A DNA stretch of 64,000 nucleotides, taken from positions 39,190 through 103,189 of the forward strand of contig JAKAGZ010000004.1 of NCBI GenBank assembly GCA_021815365.1. Direction: 5' to 3'. The notes under the pieces are model-generated. The model was not told where the DNA came from and ran no database searches. It was given only the letters and a program-made list of their open reading frames with translations. This document shows, piece after piece, positions 1 to 9,361 of the stretch (within the stretch, counting starts at the first letter, position 1; each line of letters begins with the position of its first letter). This stretch comes from Bacteroidota bacterium. Lineage in GTDB: Bacteria > Bacteroidota > Ignavibacteria > Ignavibacteriales > Ignavibacteriaceae. The position numbers were made by a program, and so were the translations under genes.

Positions 1-103
1 CAGGACCGGATACTGCTTTGCTGCTGTGCTTACTTTCTTTCAGGTTGAGATAAACAAAAACAACCGCTATTAGCATTAACACTATGATTAATAATTTTCT
101 CAC
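1..103 (-). CDS. Start of a membrane-anchored or exported protein (truncated by window edge)
   Basis: An open frame begins with GTG at 103 and overlaps the TGA stop of pyrF as GTGA. It reads (M)RKLLIIVLMLIAVVFVYL, then NLKESKHSSKAVSGP, and runs off the left edge with no stop. A short basic start, about 17 hydrophobic residues and a polar tail indicate an N-terminal membrane anchor or uncleaved signal peptide. The four-base overlap suggests translational coupling to pyrF at the 3' end of the purN-to-pyrF operon. Only 34 residues are visible, so no function can be given. Confidence 0.6.
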   Translation of the reverse strand, partial: MRKLLIIVLMLIAVVFVYLNLKESKHSSKAVSGP

Positions 104-912
104 ATATCAAGAATACTTTTTACTGATCTGTTTAATCGGATAATTTCATTTTTTGCCGACACGGCAAATTCTTTACTGTTGTCTTTATATATAATTCCTC
201 TGCTGCTATTAATCAAGAGGTTTAGTCTGCTGTTTTTCCTGAAAACCTTTACTACTTCCTCAAGGCTGCCGCCTTGTGCACCGACTCCCGGAAACAAAAC
301 GGGAAGATTTTCAAACAGCTTAAAATTTTCTGAAAGTTCCTCAGTTTTTGTGGCGCCGAAAACTATTCCGCAATTTTGATTAATGTTCCATCTTTTAACT
401 TTTTCTATTACAGCCTGAAAAAGAAATGATCCATCACTAAGCCGGAGCTTTTCAAAATCGTCTGCGCCGGGGTTTGATGTAAGCGCAAGAATAAAATTTA
501 TTTTGTCTTTTCTGTCGAGAAAAGGATTTACAGAATCAAAGCCCATATAAGGATTGATTGTTACTGCGTCACACCTGAAATAATCATAAACAGCAGAAGC
601 GTACATTTGTGAAGTATTACTAATATCACCTCTTTTGGCATCGGCTATGATTAATATATCATCCGGGATAAACCTGATCGTTTCACTGATATTATTAAAA
701 CCGACTGAGCCTTCCCGTTCATAAAAAGCAAAATTGATCTTATAAGCGGCAGCAAATTCTGAAGTGCTTTCTATTATTGCTTTGTTAAATTCTAAGATGG
801 GGTTTGACGATGACATCAGATGCTTCGGAATTTTATTTTTATCTGTATCAAGTCCGACACAAATAATTTTTCCCTCGCTGTTTTTTTTGATGAGTTTTTC
901 CTGGGCAGTCAT
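100..912 (-). CDS. pyrF: Orotidine 5'-phosphate decarboxylase, type 2
   Basis: Decarboxylates OMP to UMP in the last step of de novo pyrimidine synthesis. At 270 aa it has the length of the type 2 (longer) PyrF family. The signature ADAKRGDISNTS (residues 90-101) carries the catalytic Asp91-Lys93-Asp96 set. The C-terminal phosphate-binding region reads FPGVGAQGG and INSSRGIIY. The gene starts 1 bp after the dcd stop and overlaps the next gene by GTGA, so it lies in the operon with rodA and dcd. Identification is firm. Confidence 0.97.
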   Translation of the reverse strand: MTAQEKLIKKNSEGKIICVGLDTDKNKIPKHLMSSSNPILEFNKAIIESTSEFAAAYKINFAFYEREGSVGFNNISETIRFIPDDILIIADAKRGDISNTSQMYASAVYDYFRCDAVTINPYMGFDSVNPFLDRKDKINFILALTSNPGADDFEKLRLSDGSFLFQAVIEKVKRWNINQNCGIVFGATKTEELSENFKLFENLPVLFPGVGAQGGSLEEVVKVFRKNSRLNLLINSSRGIIYKDNSKEFAVSAKNEIIRLNRSVKSILDM

Positions 913-913
913 C

Positions 914-1450
914 TTATTTAAAATTTTTAAACATCATTGATTCAACCGGGAATTCTGTCCTTTGATTATATTTTGCATTTTTCTTTTTGTCGTAAGGGAT
1001 TTCAATATCACCGTCCATCTCAAAATAGATTAGCTGCCCTATGGGCATGCCTTTATAAATTTTTACAGGCATTTTGACTGAAATCTCAAGAGTCCAGGTG
1101 TTGCAGAATCCCGCATCGCCTTTACCTGCAGTAGCATGAATATCAATACCCAGCCTTCCTATGCTTGATTTGCCTTCAAGAAAAGGAACATAGTTCCTTG
1201 TTTCGGTATATTCTTCTGTTACACCAAGATATAATCTCGAAGGCTGAAGTATAAAACCTTCGTCGGGGATTTCAAATGTTCTGATTTTATTATGAGCTTT
1301 GGCATCGAGTACTTCGTCTTCATACACAGCCAGCCATTTTCCAAGATTAACATCATAGCTGTTTGTGCCAAGCTTTTCTCGTTTGAACGGTTCAATAACA
1401 ATATTCCCCTTCTGGATCTCATCAAGAATTTTTTTGTCTGAAAGTATCAA
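914..1450 (-). CDS. dcd: dCTP deaminase
   Basis: Deaminates dCTP to dUTP, feeding dTMP synthesis. The 178 aa protein has the trimeric dUTPase/Dcd fold signature LEGKSSIGRLGIDIHATAGK (residues 91-110), with the conserved Arg99, and Glu122 in TLEI as the likely catalytic pair. It is slightly shorter than E. coli Dcd (193 aa). A bifunctional deaminase/dUTPase (dUMP-forming) is possible because related proteins do both; the sequence alone does not settle this. It sits between rodA (9 bp upstream) and pyrF (1 bp downstream). ThyA and FolA, which use its downstream product, lie near 43 kb. Confidence 0.93.
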   Translation of the reverse strand: MILSDKKILDEIQKGNIVIEPFKREKLGTNSYDVNLGKWLAVYEDEVLDAKAHNKIRTFEIPDEGFILQPSRLYLGVTEEYTETRNYVPFLEGKSSIGRLGIDIHATAGKGDAGFCNTWTLEISVKMPVKIYKGMPIGQLIYFEMDGDIEIPYDKKKNAKYNQRTEFPVESMMFKNFK

Positions 1451-1459
1451 TAATACTCC

Positions 1460-2689
1460 TTAAATATAATTTCTCTTTGTTCGGTAAACGTTCGCTGCTA
1501 TTCCAAGCATAAACATATTGACAAGCAAAGAACTGCCGCCGTAGCTTACAAAAGGCAAAGGTATTCCGATAACCGGCATAACTCCTACTGTCATCCCAAT
1601 ATTTATAAAAAGATGAATAAAATAAATTGATAAGATCCCGATCAATGTAAGGCTTAAAAATTCATCCTTCGTTGAAGCTGCGATTTTGAAAATCCTGAGA
1701 AACAAGATTAAAAATAAAATCAGGGTGAAGACACTTCCAATAAATCCGAATTCTTCTCCGATAACACAGTAAATAAAATCAGTCCATTGTTCCGGAATAA
1801 ATTGTAGCTGAGTCTGATGCCCGTTCAAAAATCCTTTACCTAAAAATCCCCCGGAACCAATCGCTACTTTTGCCTGTATCGAATTATAACCGGTTCCAAG
1901 CGGATCAGCGGAAGGGTTGAGAAATGATTGTATCCTGTTTTGCTGATGCGGACTCAACGCTCTGAAAACATAATCAGCAAAAAATCCAGCCCCAATATTT
2001 ATCGCAAAAATTGATCCGCTGAAAAAAATATCTTTCTTAAAAAGGAAAAGAGCTAAAGCAACAATCACGAGCATTACAATAAAATAAACAACACCAAATA
2101 TAGAAGCTGCGGCTACAATCCCGGGAGATAGAACAAGGAATAATCCAAAAAGACTTATACCTTTCCAGTAAATCAAGACTAATATAGTTCCTATAAACAC
2201 AAGCGAAGTACCCATATCCGGTTCAAGAAGAACCAGCAGAACTGGAAGCAGCCCTATTCCAAGAGTAAACAAAATATCTTTGAACGATTCAATATCAGTA
2301 TTCTTTCTGCTCAGGAAATATGACACACCGAAGACCATACCTATTTTAGCGAACTCTGCTGGTTGAAAGCCAATCGGGCCAAAATTCAACCAGCTTTTTT
2401 GTCCTGCTATTTTTCTCCCAACAACAACAACTAATAATAAGAATAGCAATGAAAGAAGATAGGTAGGAACTGCTATCACCCTGAAAGTATTTGTCGGCAA
2501 AGAATAAGTAATAAAAAATATTATTAATGAACCGCATCCCCAAATTAACTGTTTCTGAAAATTACCTGCTGCAAGCGGGTTATTCAAAGTCGAACTGTAA
2601 ATTGCTGCGAGACCAAGGCAGTAAAGCAAAAGCAGTGGTATAAAAATACCAAAATCAAATTTATCCTGTAGTTTATAATCAATTCGCAT
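1460..2689 (-). CDS. rodA: Rod shape-determining SEDS glycosyltransferase RodA
   Basis: Polymerises lipid II into glycan strands during side-wall growth, in complex with PBP2. The 409 aa protein has about ten hydrophobic segments. It also has the SEDS signature regions [13 protein letters not shown] and [20 protein letters not shown], which mark RodA/FtsW proteins; proximity to mrdA and mreBCD selects RodA over FtsW. Its start overlaps the end of mrdA by 11 bp, indicating coupled translation. Confidence 0.96.
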   Translation of the reverse strand: MRIDYKLQDKFDFGIFIPLLLLYCLGLAAIYSSTLNNPLAAGNFQKQLIWGCGSLIIFFITYSLPTNTFRVIAVPTYLLSLLFLLLVVVVGRKIAGQKSWLNFGPIGFQPAEFAKIGMVFGVSYFLSRKNTDIESFKDILFTLGIGLLPVLLVLLEPDMGTSLVFIGTILVLIYWKGISLFGLFLVLSPGIVAAASIFGVVYFIVMLVIVALALFLFKKDIFFSGSIFAINIGAGFFADYVFRALSPHQQNRIQSFLNPSADPLGTGYNSIQAKVAIGSGGFLGKGFLNGHQTQLQFIPEQWTDFIYCVIGEEFGFIGSVFTLILFLILFLRIFKIAASTKDEFLSLTLIGILSIYFIHLFINIGMTVGVMPVIGIPLPFVSYGGSSLLVNMFMLGIAANVYRTKRNYI

Positions 2690-4517
2690 TTGGAGTTTTC
2701 TCCGTTTTCTGACTTTGATTCAATGCAACCTTATCATCAGTTTTAAGTTCATTTTTATATTCATCTGGCTTCAGATAAGCCTCAACAATTTTTTTTGCAA
2801 TGGGGGCAGCCCACGTAGCTCCGAAGCCGGCATTTTCAATTACTACAACCACTGCAATCTTAGGATCATCAAAAGGCGCAAACCCCATGAACCATGCGTG
2901 ATCTCTACCGTGCGGATTCTGGGCTGTACCGGTTTTACCAGCCATTTGAATATCTTTTATTCTGCTGCCTGCTGCCGTCCCCGAACCATTCACAACAAGA
3001 AACATCCCTTGCTTTACAATATCAAAAATTTTTTTATCAATATGAACATCGATTTTTTTTGAATTATGGAGGGCAATAAATTTATGCGTGAGATTATCAA
3101 TATAACCTTTCACTAAATGCGGCGAATAACTTACCCCATCGTTTGCAATGAGAGAACAGTATTGTGCAAGCTGTATTGGTGTGACATTTACTTCACCCTG
3201 ACCGATGCCTAAACTTGCCATAATACTTTTGGGCCAGTTGGGCCCGTAAAGTTTTTCATAATATTTTGAATCGGGTATCATCCCGGCTGTTTCGCTGCCA
3301 ATGTCAAGATGTGTTTCCTGTCCAAAACCAAACCTCAAAGCATACTCATGCCATTTATCAATTCCTATCTTGTAAATTAAATTATAAAAAAAATTATTAC
3401 ACGAGTGCTCTATTGCGTGAACTACGTTCAAAGTACCGTGAACTGCATCGCACTTAAAAAATCTGCCGTAGAATATTCCGCCTCCTCTGCATGTAAAAGT
3501 TGTAGAAGTATTTATTACTCCCATATCAAGCGCAGCAATAGCTTCGAGCGGTTTAAATGTTGAACCAGGGGGTTTAGCTGACATTGTTGCCCGGTTAAAA
3601 AAAGGTTTTGCAGGATCATTATATAATTTTTCCATGTAATCTTTTGACGTTACATAAGAGAATTGATTCAGATCAAAATCAGGAGCGCTTGCTAATGCTA
3701 AAATCTCCCCTGTCTTCGGTTCAATAGCAACAACTGCACCTCTCTTACCTTTCAATTCAGCTTCGGCGATTTTTTGAACATAGCTATCAATCGTTAAAAC
3801 GAGATCGTCTCCTTTAACTGAAGGCACATCTGCATCGCCATTTTTGAACTTACCAATTTCTTTTCTCTTTGAATCAACCAGGATGTAATTATTTCCTTTT
3901 TCTCCGCGTAATAAATTTTCATAAGCTTTTTCGATGCCGCTGCTTCCTGCGTAGTCGCCGGGTTTGTAATAACCTGTAGAATCTCTTTGCAAAAGCTGTA
4001 AAGAAACTTCTTTTGTATATCCGAACATTTGAGATCCCCTTACACCATCAGGGTAACCTCTCTGCATTTCGACAATATAGTCAACACCCGGCAAATGTTC
4101 GGAGTTTTCTTCGAGCCAGGAAACTACTTTGAAATCAACACCTCTTTTTATTCTGACAGGAATATATTTTGAATACATTTTGTTTCCCTTCAGAATTTTA
4201 TTGATATAACCAGAATCAACATCAAGAACTGTTTCTAAAAGGCGGTTTAATTTTTTACTGTAATCAGCCGGGGTTATCCTTACCGTATAAGCAGGAATAT
4301 TATTTACAACAACATTCATATTCCTGTCGTAAAAAATTCCGCGCAGGGGAATTTGCTCTATCGCTTTGATGCTGTTGTTTGCAGATTTTTCGTCATAGGA
4401 ATGATATTCGATAATTTGCATCTGGAAAAGCTTGAAGAGAAGCAGCGAGAACGCAGCAGCAATCACAAGATAAATAATTGATTTTCTTCTGTCTGATGCA
4501 AAATTTTCCGATCTCAC
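2679..4517 (-). CDS. mrdA: Penicillin-binding protein 2 (elongasome transpeptidase)
   Basis: Cross-links peptidoglycan during rod elongation, partner of RodA. The 612 aa protein has one N-terminal membrane anchor (about residues 13-34), then a PBP dimerisation domain. The transpeptidase domain has all three active-site motifs: STFK (Ser319, Lys322), SCN (372-374) and KTGT (528-531). Translation starts at GTG (4517) within a GTGA overlap with the mreD stop, preceded by an AAGGAG ribosome site. It follows mreD and precedes rodA, the usual order. Confidence 0.96.
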   Translation of the reverse strand: MRSENFASDRRKSIIYLVIAAAFSLLLFKLFQMQIIEYHSYDEKSANNSIKAIEQIPLRGIFYDRNMNVVVNNIPAYTVRITPADYSKKLNRLLETVLDVDSGYINKILKGNKMYSKYIPVRIKRGVDFKVVSWLEENSEHLPGVDYIVEMQRGYPDGVRGSQMFGYTKEVSLQLLQRDSTGYYKPGDYAGSSGIEKAYENLLRGEKGNNYILVDSKRKEIGKFKNGDADVPSVKGDDLVLTIDSYVQKIAEAELKGKRGAVVAIEPKTGEILALASAPDFDLNQFSYVTSKDYMEKLYNDPAKPFFNRATMSAKPPGSTFKPLEAIAALDMGVINTSTTFTCRGGGIFYGRFFKCDAVHGTLNVVHAIEHSCNNFFYNLIYKIGIDKWHEYALRFGFGQETHLDIGSETAGMIPDSKYYEKLYGPNWPKSIMASLGIGQGEVNVTPIQLAQYCSLIANDGVSYSPHLVKGYIDNLTHKFIALHNSKKIDVHIDKKIFDIVKQGMFLVVNGSGTAAGSRIKDIQMAGKTGTAQNPHGRDHAWFMGFAPFDDPKIAVVVVIENAGFGATWAAPIAKKIVEAYLKPDEYKNELKTDDKVALNQSQKTEKTPNAN

Positions 4518-5002
4518 GAAAAGCTCCTTCGCGGATAAAAAACAATTATTATTAAACTGAAAACTGCAGTGTAAAACCCGGGCAGCAGTCCCATTTGAAA
4601 TATCATCGCAAATATATTCGTGTTCAAATCAATATTACTGAAAAATGAATTGATCACAAAGCTGATAACGGAACACAGCATAACTATTAGTGCAAAATTA
4701 TAAGACTTAAAATAGATGTCAATCTTATTCTCATTTGAGAAGTACCCTGCGGTAAACCCTGCAAGAGTTTTAGCTATCATCGAACTGCCGAGCAAGCTGC
4801 CTGTAATTAAATCAAAAAGAAAACCATAAACGAATCCCAGCACTGTGCCGTATATCTGACCATTCCTTAAAGTGTAAAAGACCAGGAGAATAATAATTAA
4901 ATCAGGCACTATTCCATTAATGGAGATAAGAGGAATGATCGTAGTCTGGATTACAAGTACTGGAAAGAATAACAAGATTGAATATATATATTCGGAACGC
5001 AT
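4514..5002 (-). CDS. mreD: Rod shape-determining membrane protein MreD
   Basis: Integral membrane partner in the MreBCD complex. An upstream in-frame ATG at 5056 would overlap mreC by 53 bp. I prefer the ATG at 5002 (MRSEYIYSILLFFPVL), which lies 1 bp after the mreC stop and gives a 162 aa protein starting directly at the first membrane segment. Five to six hydrophobic segments and a position between mreC and mrdA support MreD. MreD sequences diverge strongly, so the call leans on order and topology. Confidence 0.88.
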   Translation of the reverse strand: MRSEYIYSILLFFPVLVIQTTIIPLISINGIVPDLIIILLVFYTLRNGQIYGTVLGFVYGFLFDLITGSLLGSSMIAKTLAGFTAGYFSNENKIDIYFKSYNFALIVMLCSVISFVINSFFSNIDLNTNIFAMIFQMGLLPGFYTAVFSLIIIVFYPRRSFS

Positions 5003-5003
5003 C

Positions 5004-5837
5004 TTACTTACGGTTATAAAAATTAAGTTCAAGATTATTTTTTTCCATGCTCTCAACTATCCCCAGCACAAATACATGCTCAACCCTGCTGAAGTCAACA
5101 AACGGCTGAACTTTTACTTCATTAAAGATGCCGGTAGTCACTTTAGTAAGACCCGTGACAATTCCTATTGGCAGAGGCACCGGGACAATAGAACTAAGTT
5201 CGGAAGTGATAATACGGTCGCCGGGCTGCACATCATAAGTTTTCGGCACATCAACGATAACCAGGTTATCCCCGTTCCATTTCATTATGCCGTCAATCCT
5301 GCTTCGCTCATCTTTAACAGTAATTTTCAAATCAATATTTTTCAGGGTGCGTACAATACTAAAGTCATCTGATGTATCATAAACTATCCCGAGCATTCCT
5401 TCGTCGTTAATGACCGGCATCCCTGCTTTAACACCCTGTTTCCTCCCTGCATTCAAAGTTATAGTGCTTTGAGATGTTGTCAAAGATTTTGAGACTACGT
5501 CTGCGGGAATTAAAGGATAGCTTGTGGTATCCTTCAAAGCAAGAAGACCTTTCAATTCAGAATTTTGAATACCGTATTCTCTCAGTTTGTTAACCTGAAG
5601 CATAAGCTCAGCATTGATTTTTCTAAGCCTCTCATTTTCACCTTTAATCTTTGCGATATTAGTCAGGTCTGAAACAACAGAAGTGACGGCTGCAAAACTG
5701 CCGAAGGCTAATGCTCTTACGTTTTTTACTGCCGGGGTTTTATTCAGAGAGAGTGCAAATAAGCTAGTTATAAGAAGAACGACGAGTACAATATATTCTT
5801 TAAAGTCTTCCCAAAGTCTTAAGAAAAATCTTATCAT
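5004..5837 (-). CDS. mreC: Rod shape-determining protein MreC
   Basis: Periplasmic scaffold of the elongasome. The 277 aa protein has one N-terminal membrane segment (about residues 15-31), a coiled-coil stretch rich in Glu/Leu/Asn (IKGENERLRKINAELMLQV), then the beta-rich MreC core with GRKQGVKAGMPVINDEGMLG and the DRIITSELSSIVPVPLPIG motif typical of the family. It follows mreB by 22 bp and precedes mreD by 1 bp. Confidence 0.95.
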   Translation of the reverse strand: MIRFFLRLWEDFKEYIVLVVLLITSLFALSLNKTPAVKNVRALAFGSFAAVTSVVSDLTNIAKIKGENERLRKINAELMLQVNKLREYGIQNSELKGLLALKDTTSYPLIPADVVSKSLTTSQSTITLNAGRKQGVKAGMPVINDEGMLGIVYDTSDDFSIVRTLKNIDLKITVKDERSRIDGIMKWNGDNLVIVDVPKTYDVQPGDRIITSELSSIVPVPLPIGIVTGLTKVTTGIFNEVKVQPFVDFSRVEHVFVLGIVESMEKNNLELNFYNRK

Positions 5838-5859
5838 TGTCTGATAAACTCACTTTACC

Positions 5860-6885
5860 TTAATATCTTCTGTTGCGGATTAATACTTTAGAGTAATGAT
5901 TTAAATTATCTATTACATTCCCTGCACCTCTCACAACAGCAGTCAAAGGATCCTCAGCTACATGAACCGGCAGATTTGTTTCCATCCTGATCCTTTCGTC
6001 AAGACCTTTCAGCAATGCACCGCCGCCTGTAAGCATAACTCCCCTGTCCAATATGTCTGCAGATAGTTCAGGCGGAGTTCTTTCGAGCGATTGTCTTACA
6101 GCATCAACTATCTGTACTATAGCTTCGTTCAACGCTTCCCTTATTTCAACTGAACTTACCTCAGTAGTTTTAGGTACACCCCCGATAAGATCACGCCCTT
6201 TGACCTGGATTGTAATTTCTTCTTTAAGAGGAACTGCTGACCCCACTTCGCATTTTATTGCTTCAGCGGTTCTCTCACCGATTAATATATTATGATTTTT
6301 TTTGAAATACTGCATAATTGCATAATTCATTTCATCGCCGGCGATACGTATAGATTCTTCATTAACAATTCCTGATAATGCAATGACTGCAATTTCTGTA
6401 GTACCTCCTCCTATATCAATAATCATATTTCCCACAGGTGCTTCAACATCAATTCCAATTCCGATAGCAGCAGACATTGGTTCAGCAATGAGATGGACTT
6501 CTCTGGCGCCGGCATGCTCAGCACTGTCTCTCACAGCTCTTTTTTCTACTTCAGTTACGCCGCTGGGAACCGCAACAACAACTCTCCTGGTTGAAAACGC
6601 TCCTGCCCTGACTTTTTTTATAAAAGCCCTGATCATTCCTTCGGCTATTTCAAAATCTGCGATAACGCCATCTCGCATAGGTCGAGTAACCCTTATCTCT
6701 TTATGTTCTCTTCCCTGCATTTCTTTTGCTTTATTACCCAAAGCAATTATTCTTTTTGTATTTCTGTCAAATGCTACAATTGAAGGTTCGTTCAGAACAA
6801 TGCCTTTGTTCTTAACGTAAATCAGAGTGTTGGCAGTGCCAAGGTCAATTGCAATATCAGCAGAGAAAAAGTCAAAAACTCCCAT
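5860..6885 (-). CDS. mreB: Rod shape-determining actin homologue MreB
   Basis: Actin-like ATPase that organises side-wall synthesis. The 341 aa length is standard. Visible nucleotide-binding motifs are phosphate 1 IDLGTANTLIYVK (near residue 13), phosphate 2 MIIDIGGGTTEIAVI and adenosine MLTGGGALLKGLDE. The start lies 9 bp after purH and is preceded by an AGAGGAA ribosome site, so mreB is probably cotranscribed with the purine genes as well as having possible internal promoters. Confidence 0.98.
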   Translation of the reverse strand: MGVFDFFSADIAIDLGTANTLIYVKNKGIVLNEPSIVAFDRNTKRIIALGNKAKEMQGREHKEIRVTRPMRDGVIADFEIAEGMIRAFIKKVRAGAFSTRRVVVAVPSGVTEVEKRAVRDSAEHAGAREVHLIAEPMSAAIGIGIDVEAPVGNMIIDIGGGTTEIAVIALSGIVNEESIRIAGDEMNYAIMQYFKKNHNILIGERTAEAIKCEVGSAVPLKEEITIQVKGRDLIGGVPKTTEVSSVEIREALNEAIVQIVDAVRQSLERTPPELSADILDRGVMLTGGGALLKGLDERIRMETNLPVHVAEDPLTAVVRGAGNVIDNLNHYSKVLIRNRRY

Positions 6886-6893
6886 AGTTCCTC

Positions 6894-8411
6894 TTAATGT
6901 TTAAAATGTCTTATGCCTGTGAATATCATTGAAATATTATTTTTATTAGCAGCTTCAATAACTTCTGGATCGCGGACAGAACCACCGGGTTGAATAACTG
7001 CAGTAGCTCCGCAATTAATTATCTCCAGCAGCCCGTCAGCAAATGGGAAGAATGCATCTGAAGCAGCAACTGAGTTTTTAAGATCGAGACCATGTTCGTC
7101 AGCTTTCATCTTAGCAATTTTTGAAGAATCAAGCCTTGACATTTGTCCTGCACCAACACCGAGCGCTGTTTTATCTTTTGCAAAAACGATTGCGTTCGAT
7201 CTTGTATGCTTTGCCACTTTCCAGGCAAACAAAAGATCCTCAAGTTCTTTTTCTGTCGGTTTTTTTTCGGTTACAATTTTTAACCGGTCATCAAGAACAG
7301 TTATATTATCAGAGTCCTGTACGATGACTCCGCCCGGAATATTTCTGAAAGTAACACTGCAGTCCTTTAGCGATTTCAACTGCCGCAGAAGCCTTCTGTC
7401 CTTTTTCTTCATTAATATATTAATTGCTTCATTAGTATAAGCAGGAGCGCAAACAATCTCAAGAAAAATTTCATTTAATTTTGCAGCAAGTTCTTCGTCT
7501 ATCTTAGTAGTAAAAACCACTATTCCCCCGAATGCTGAAACAGGGTCTCCTTTTAATGCGTTTTTATAAGCTTCGATGGCTGTTCTTGCGGTTGCTGCGC
7601 CTGCAGGATTGTTGTGTTTGACAATAGTGCATGAAACTTCCCCAAGGTCCTCAACCAATTCAACAGCAGCAGCGAGGTCGAGTATATTATTGTAAGAAAG
7701 TTCTTTGCCATGGAAGACTTCAAAATATTTATCAAAGTCGCCGTATATTGCTGCTTTCTGATGCGGGTTTTCACCGTAACGAAGCTCTTTATTTTTTTTG
7801 TAATTAATTCTGATATATGACTGGGGCTGGTCAAATTTTTTCTCAAGAAAGTTAGCTATGTATGTGTCATAGAAAGCTGTGTGAGAAAAAGCATCCACAG
7901 CTAATTTTTTTCGTGTTGCTAAACTAACTTCGCCTGAATTTAATTCTTCCAGAAAAGAATCATATTGCCCGGGATCGGTGAGTATCGAAACATATTTATA
8001 ATTTTTTGCCGATGCTCTTATCAGGCTTGGACCGCCGATATCAATGTTCTCAATAATTTTTTCCATGTCTGAAGCAGGATCTTCAGCGATTTTGACGAAC
8101 GGATAAAGATTAACACAAACTATATCTATCGGGACAATATCATTTTCTTCAGCCTGCTTTTGGTCTTCTTTGTTATCTCTTCGGAAAAGAATTCCGCCGA
8201 AAATTTTCGGATGAAGAGTCTTAACTCGTCCATCGAATATCTCAGGGAATGAAGTCAAACTGCTTATCTCAATTACGTCAATCCCTTTTTCTTTAAGAAG
8301 CTTTGCTGTGTTGCCGGTTGCGATTATGTTATAATTTTTTTGAACGAGCTGTTTAGCAAACTCTGAAATATTTTTTTTATCAGAAACGCTTATCAGGGCT
8401 AATTTTTTCAA
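6894..8411 (-). CDS. purH: Bifunctional AICAR formyltransferase / IMP cyclohydrolase
   Basis: Catalyses the last two steps of IMP synthesis. The 505 aa protein has the N-terminal MGS-like IMP cyclohydrolase domain (MKKLALISVSDKKNISEFAK, KTLHPKIFGGIL) and the C-terminal AICAR transformylase domain with VKHNNPAGAA, KHTRSNAIVFAKD and GVGAGQMSR. It follows purN by 30 bp and precedes mreB by 8 bp. Confidence 0.98.
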   Translation of the reverse strand: MKKLALISVSDKKNISEFAKQLVQKNYNIIATGNTAKLLKEKGIDVIEISSLTSFPEIFDGRVKTLHPKIFGGILFRRDNKEDQKQAEENDIVPIDIVCVNLYPFVKIAEDPASDMEKIIENIDIGGPSLIRASAKNYKYVSILTDPGQYDSFLEELNSGEVSLATRKKLAVDAFSHTAFYDTYIANFLEKKFDQPQSYIRINYKKNKELRYGENPHQKAAIYGDFDKYFEVFHGKELSYNNILDLAAAVELVEDLGEVSCTIVKHNNPAGAATARTAIEAYKNALKGDPVSAFGGIVVFTTKIDEELAAKLNEIFLEIVCAPAYTNEAINILMKKKDRRLLRQLKSLKDCSVTFRNIPGGVIVQDSDNITVLDDRLKIVTEKKPTEKELEDLLFAWKVAKHTRSNAIVFAKDKTALGVGAGQMSRLDSSKIAKMKADEHGLDLKNSVAASDAFFPFADGLLEIINCGATAVIQPGGSVRDPEVIEAANKNNISMIFTGIRHFKH

Positions 8412-8441
8412 TTTAAGAATCCGGGTGAAGGTAAAATTCTT

Positions 8442-9044
8442 TTATAAAATTTTTATTTGTGAATCAGTAATTTCAACTTTGCCGTTTGCAAATTTATTCA
8501 GGACAAAAGGCAGCAGCTTATGCTCTATAACCAGAACTCTTTCAGCAATCTCTTCAGGAGATTTTGCCTGAGAAATATCAATTTTTTCCTGCGCTATTAT
8601 TCTGCCGGTATCAAAAGTCTCGTTTACAATATGGACAGTAGCACCGGAAAAACGATCGCCTGAATTAAAAACTGCACGGTGAACATTCATCCCGTACATT
8701 CCTGCACCGCCATAAGATGGAAGTAAAGCGGGATGAATATTTATAATTTTATTCTGAAAACTTTTTATAAATTCTTTCGGGATCAGTTTAAGAAATCCGG
8801 CAAGCACAATAAGCTCAATCTCCATTTCCCTGAATAATGATATAATCTCAGAATAACTCTTGCCGCCGGGTTTATTGCTTAAAGTAAAGGTTGGAATAGA
8901 ATATATACCAGCAACCTGAAAAGCTGCACAATCAATTTTTTCACTGACAACTGCTTTGACTTCAACAATATCTTTAGTGTAGCCGGATTCTAAAATAGCC
9001 TGTAAATTTGAGCCTCTTCCTGAAACGAACACAGCTATTTTCAA
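8442..9044 (-). CDS. purN: Phosphoribosylglycinamide formyltransferase
   Basis: Transfers a formyl group from 10-formyl-THF to GAR in purine synthesis. The 200 aa protein begins MKIAVFVSGRGSNLQAI, with the family motifs NIHPALLPSYGGAGMYG (Asn and His of the active site) and FDTGRIIAQ (catalytic Asp). It is the first gene of the purN-purH-mre operon and has a good sigma-70-like promoter 29 bp upstream. Confidence 0.97.
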   Translation of the reverse strand: MKIAVFVSGRGSNLQAILESGYTKDIVEVKAVVSEKIDCAAFQVAGIYSIPTFTLSNKPGGKSYSEIISLFREMEIELIVLAGFLKLIPKEFIKSFQNKIINIHPALLPSYGGAGMYGMNVHRAVFNSGDRFSGATVHIVNETFDTGRIIAQEKIDISQAKSPEEIAERVLVIEHKLLPFVLNKFANGKVEITDSQIKIL

Positions 9045-9072
9045 AATAAAACTGTCCTAAAAAAGTGATTAA

Positions 9073-9101
9073 AAATTAGCTAAATAGTAAAATATTGTCA
9101 A
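9073..9101 (-). promoter_or_regulatory. Promoter of the purN-purH-mre operon
   Basis: On the minus strand: TTGACA (9101-9096), 17 bp spacer, TAATTT (9078-9073), placed 28 bp upstream of the purN ATG. The -35 box is perfect. The -10 region continues as TAATTTTT, resembling the Bacteroidota TAnnTTTG element. Confidence 0.55.
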
Positions 9102-9168
9102 TCGAAACACACTGTTTCTTCGTTCTTTTCCACAACTGTCCAAAACAAATTATAGAAATTACCTGGAA

Positions 9169-9188
9169 CCTGTCTGCCGACAGGCAGG
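9169..9188. repeat. Short GC-rich palindrome (CCTGTC-TGCC-GACAGG)
   Basis: A 20 bp inverted repeat, markedly G+C-richer than its surroundings, inside repeat copy A. The same unit is present in copy B (36240-36259), and a related palindrome sits inside the cca gene (21327-21347). Confidence 0.7.
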
Positions 9189-9223
9189 ATTGATAACCTG
9201 ATTTAGTGTCTAATGTTTTCAGA

Positions 9224-9361
9224 AATAAGGTAATAAGCTTTTTCTTCAGGTTCGTTATTTTTGCTACTAAGGTTTTAAACAAATCATAAGGTTTAACCTT
9301 ATTGTTAAAGAAAATCTTAGTAGCAAAAGCAAAGCATAACTGCAAACCTTATTACCTTATT
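9224..9361. repeat. Large nested hairpin in repeat copy A
   Basis: Outer arms AATAAGGTAATAAG (9224-9237) and its exact complement (9348-9361). Middle arms 9259-9276 and 9311-9328 pair 18 bp with one G-T wobble. The core is ATAAGGTT-T-AACCTTAT. The copy at 36065-36204 keeps the fold, and its middle arms change on both sides (GCTACT/AGTAGC to GCTGCT/AGCAGC). Confidence 0.7.

Noticed and set aside
5003..5056. Upstream start for MreD (ATG 5056)
   Set aside because: It lies inside mreC; ATG 5002 directly after the mreC stop begins at the first membrane helix.
4915..5380. Plus-strand 150-codon frame antisense to mreC/mreD
   Set aside because: A shadow of real minus-strand genes with no signals of its own.
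9076..9345. 89-codon open frame on the minus strand inside repeat copy A
   Set aside because: The matching frame in copy B is interrupted by stops and frameshifts, and substitutions preserve pairing instead of codons. Treated as noncoding.
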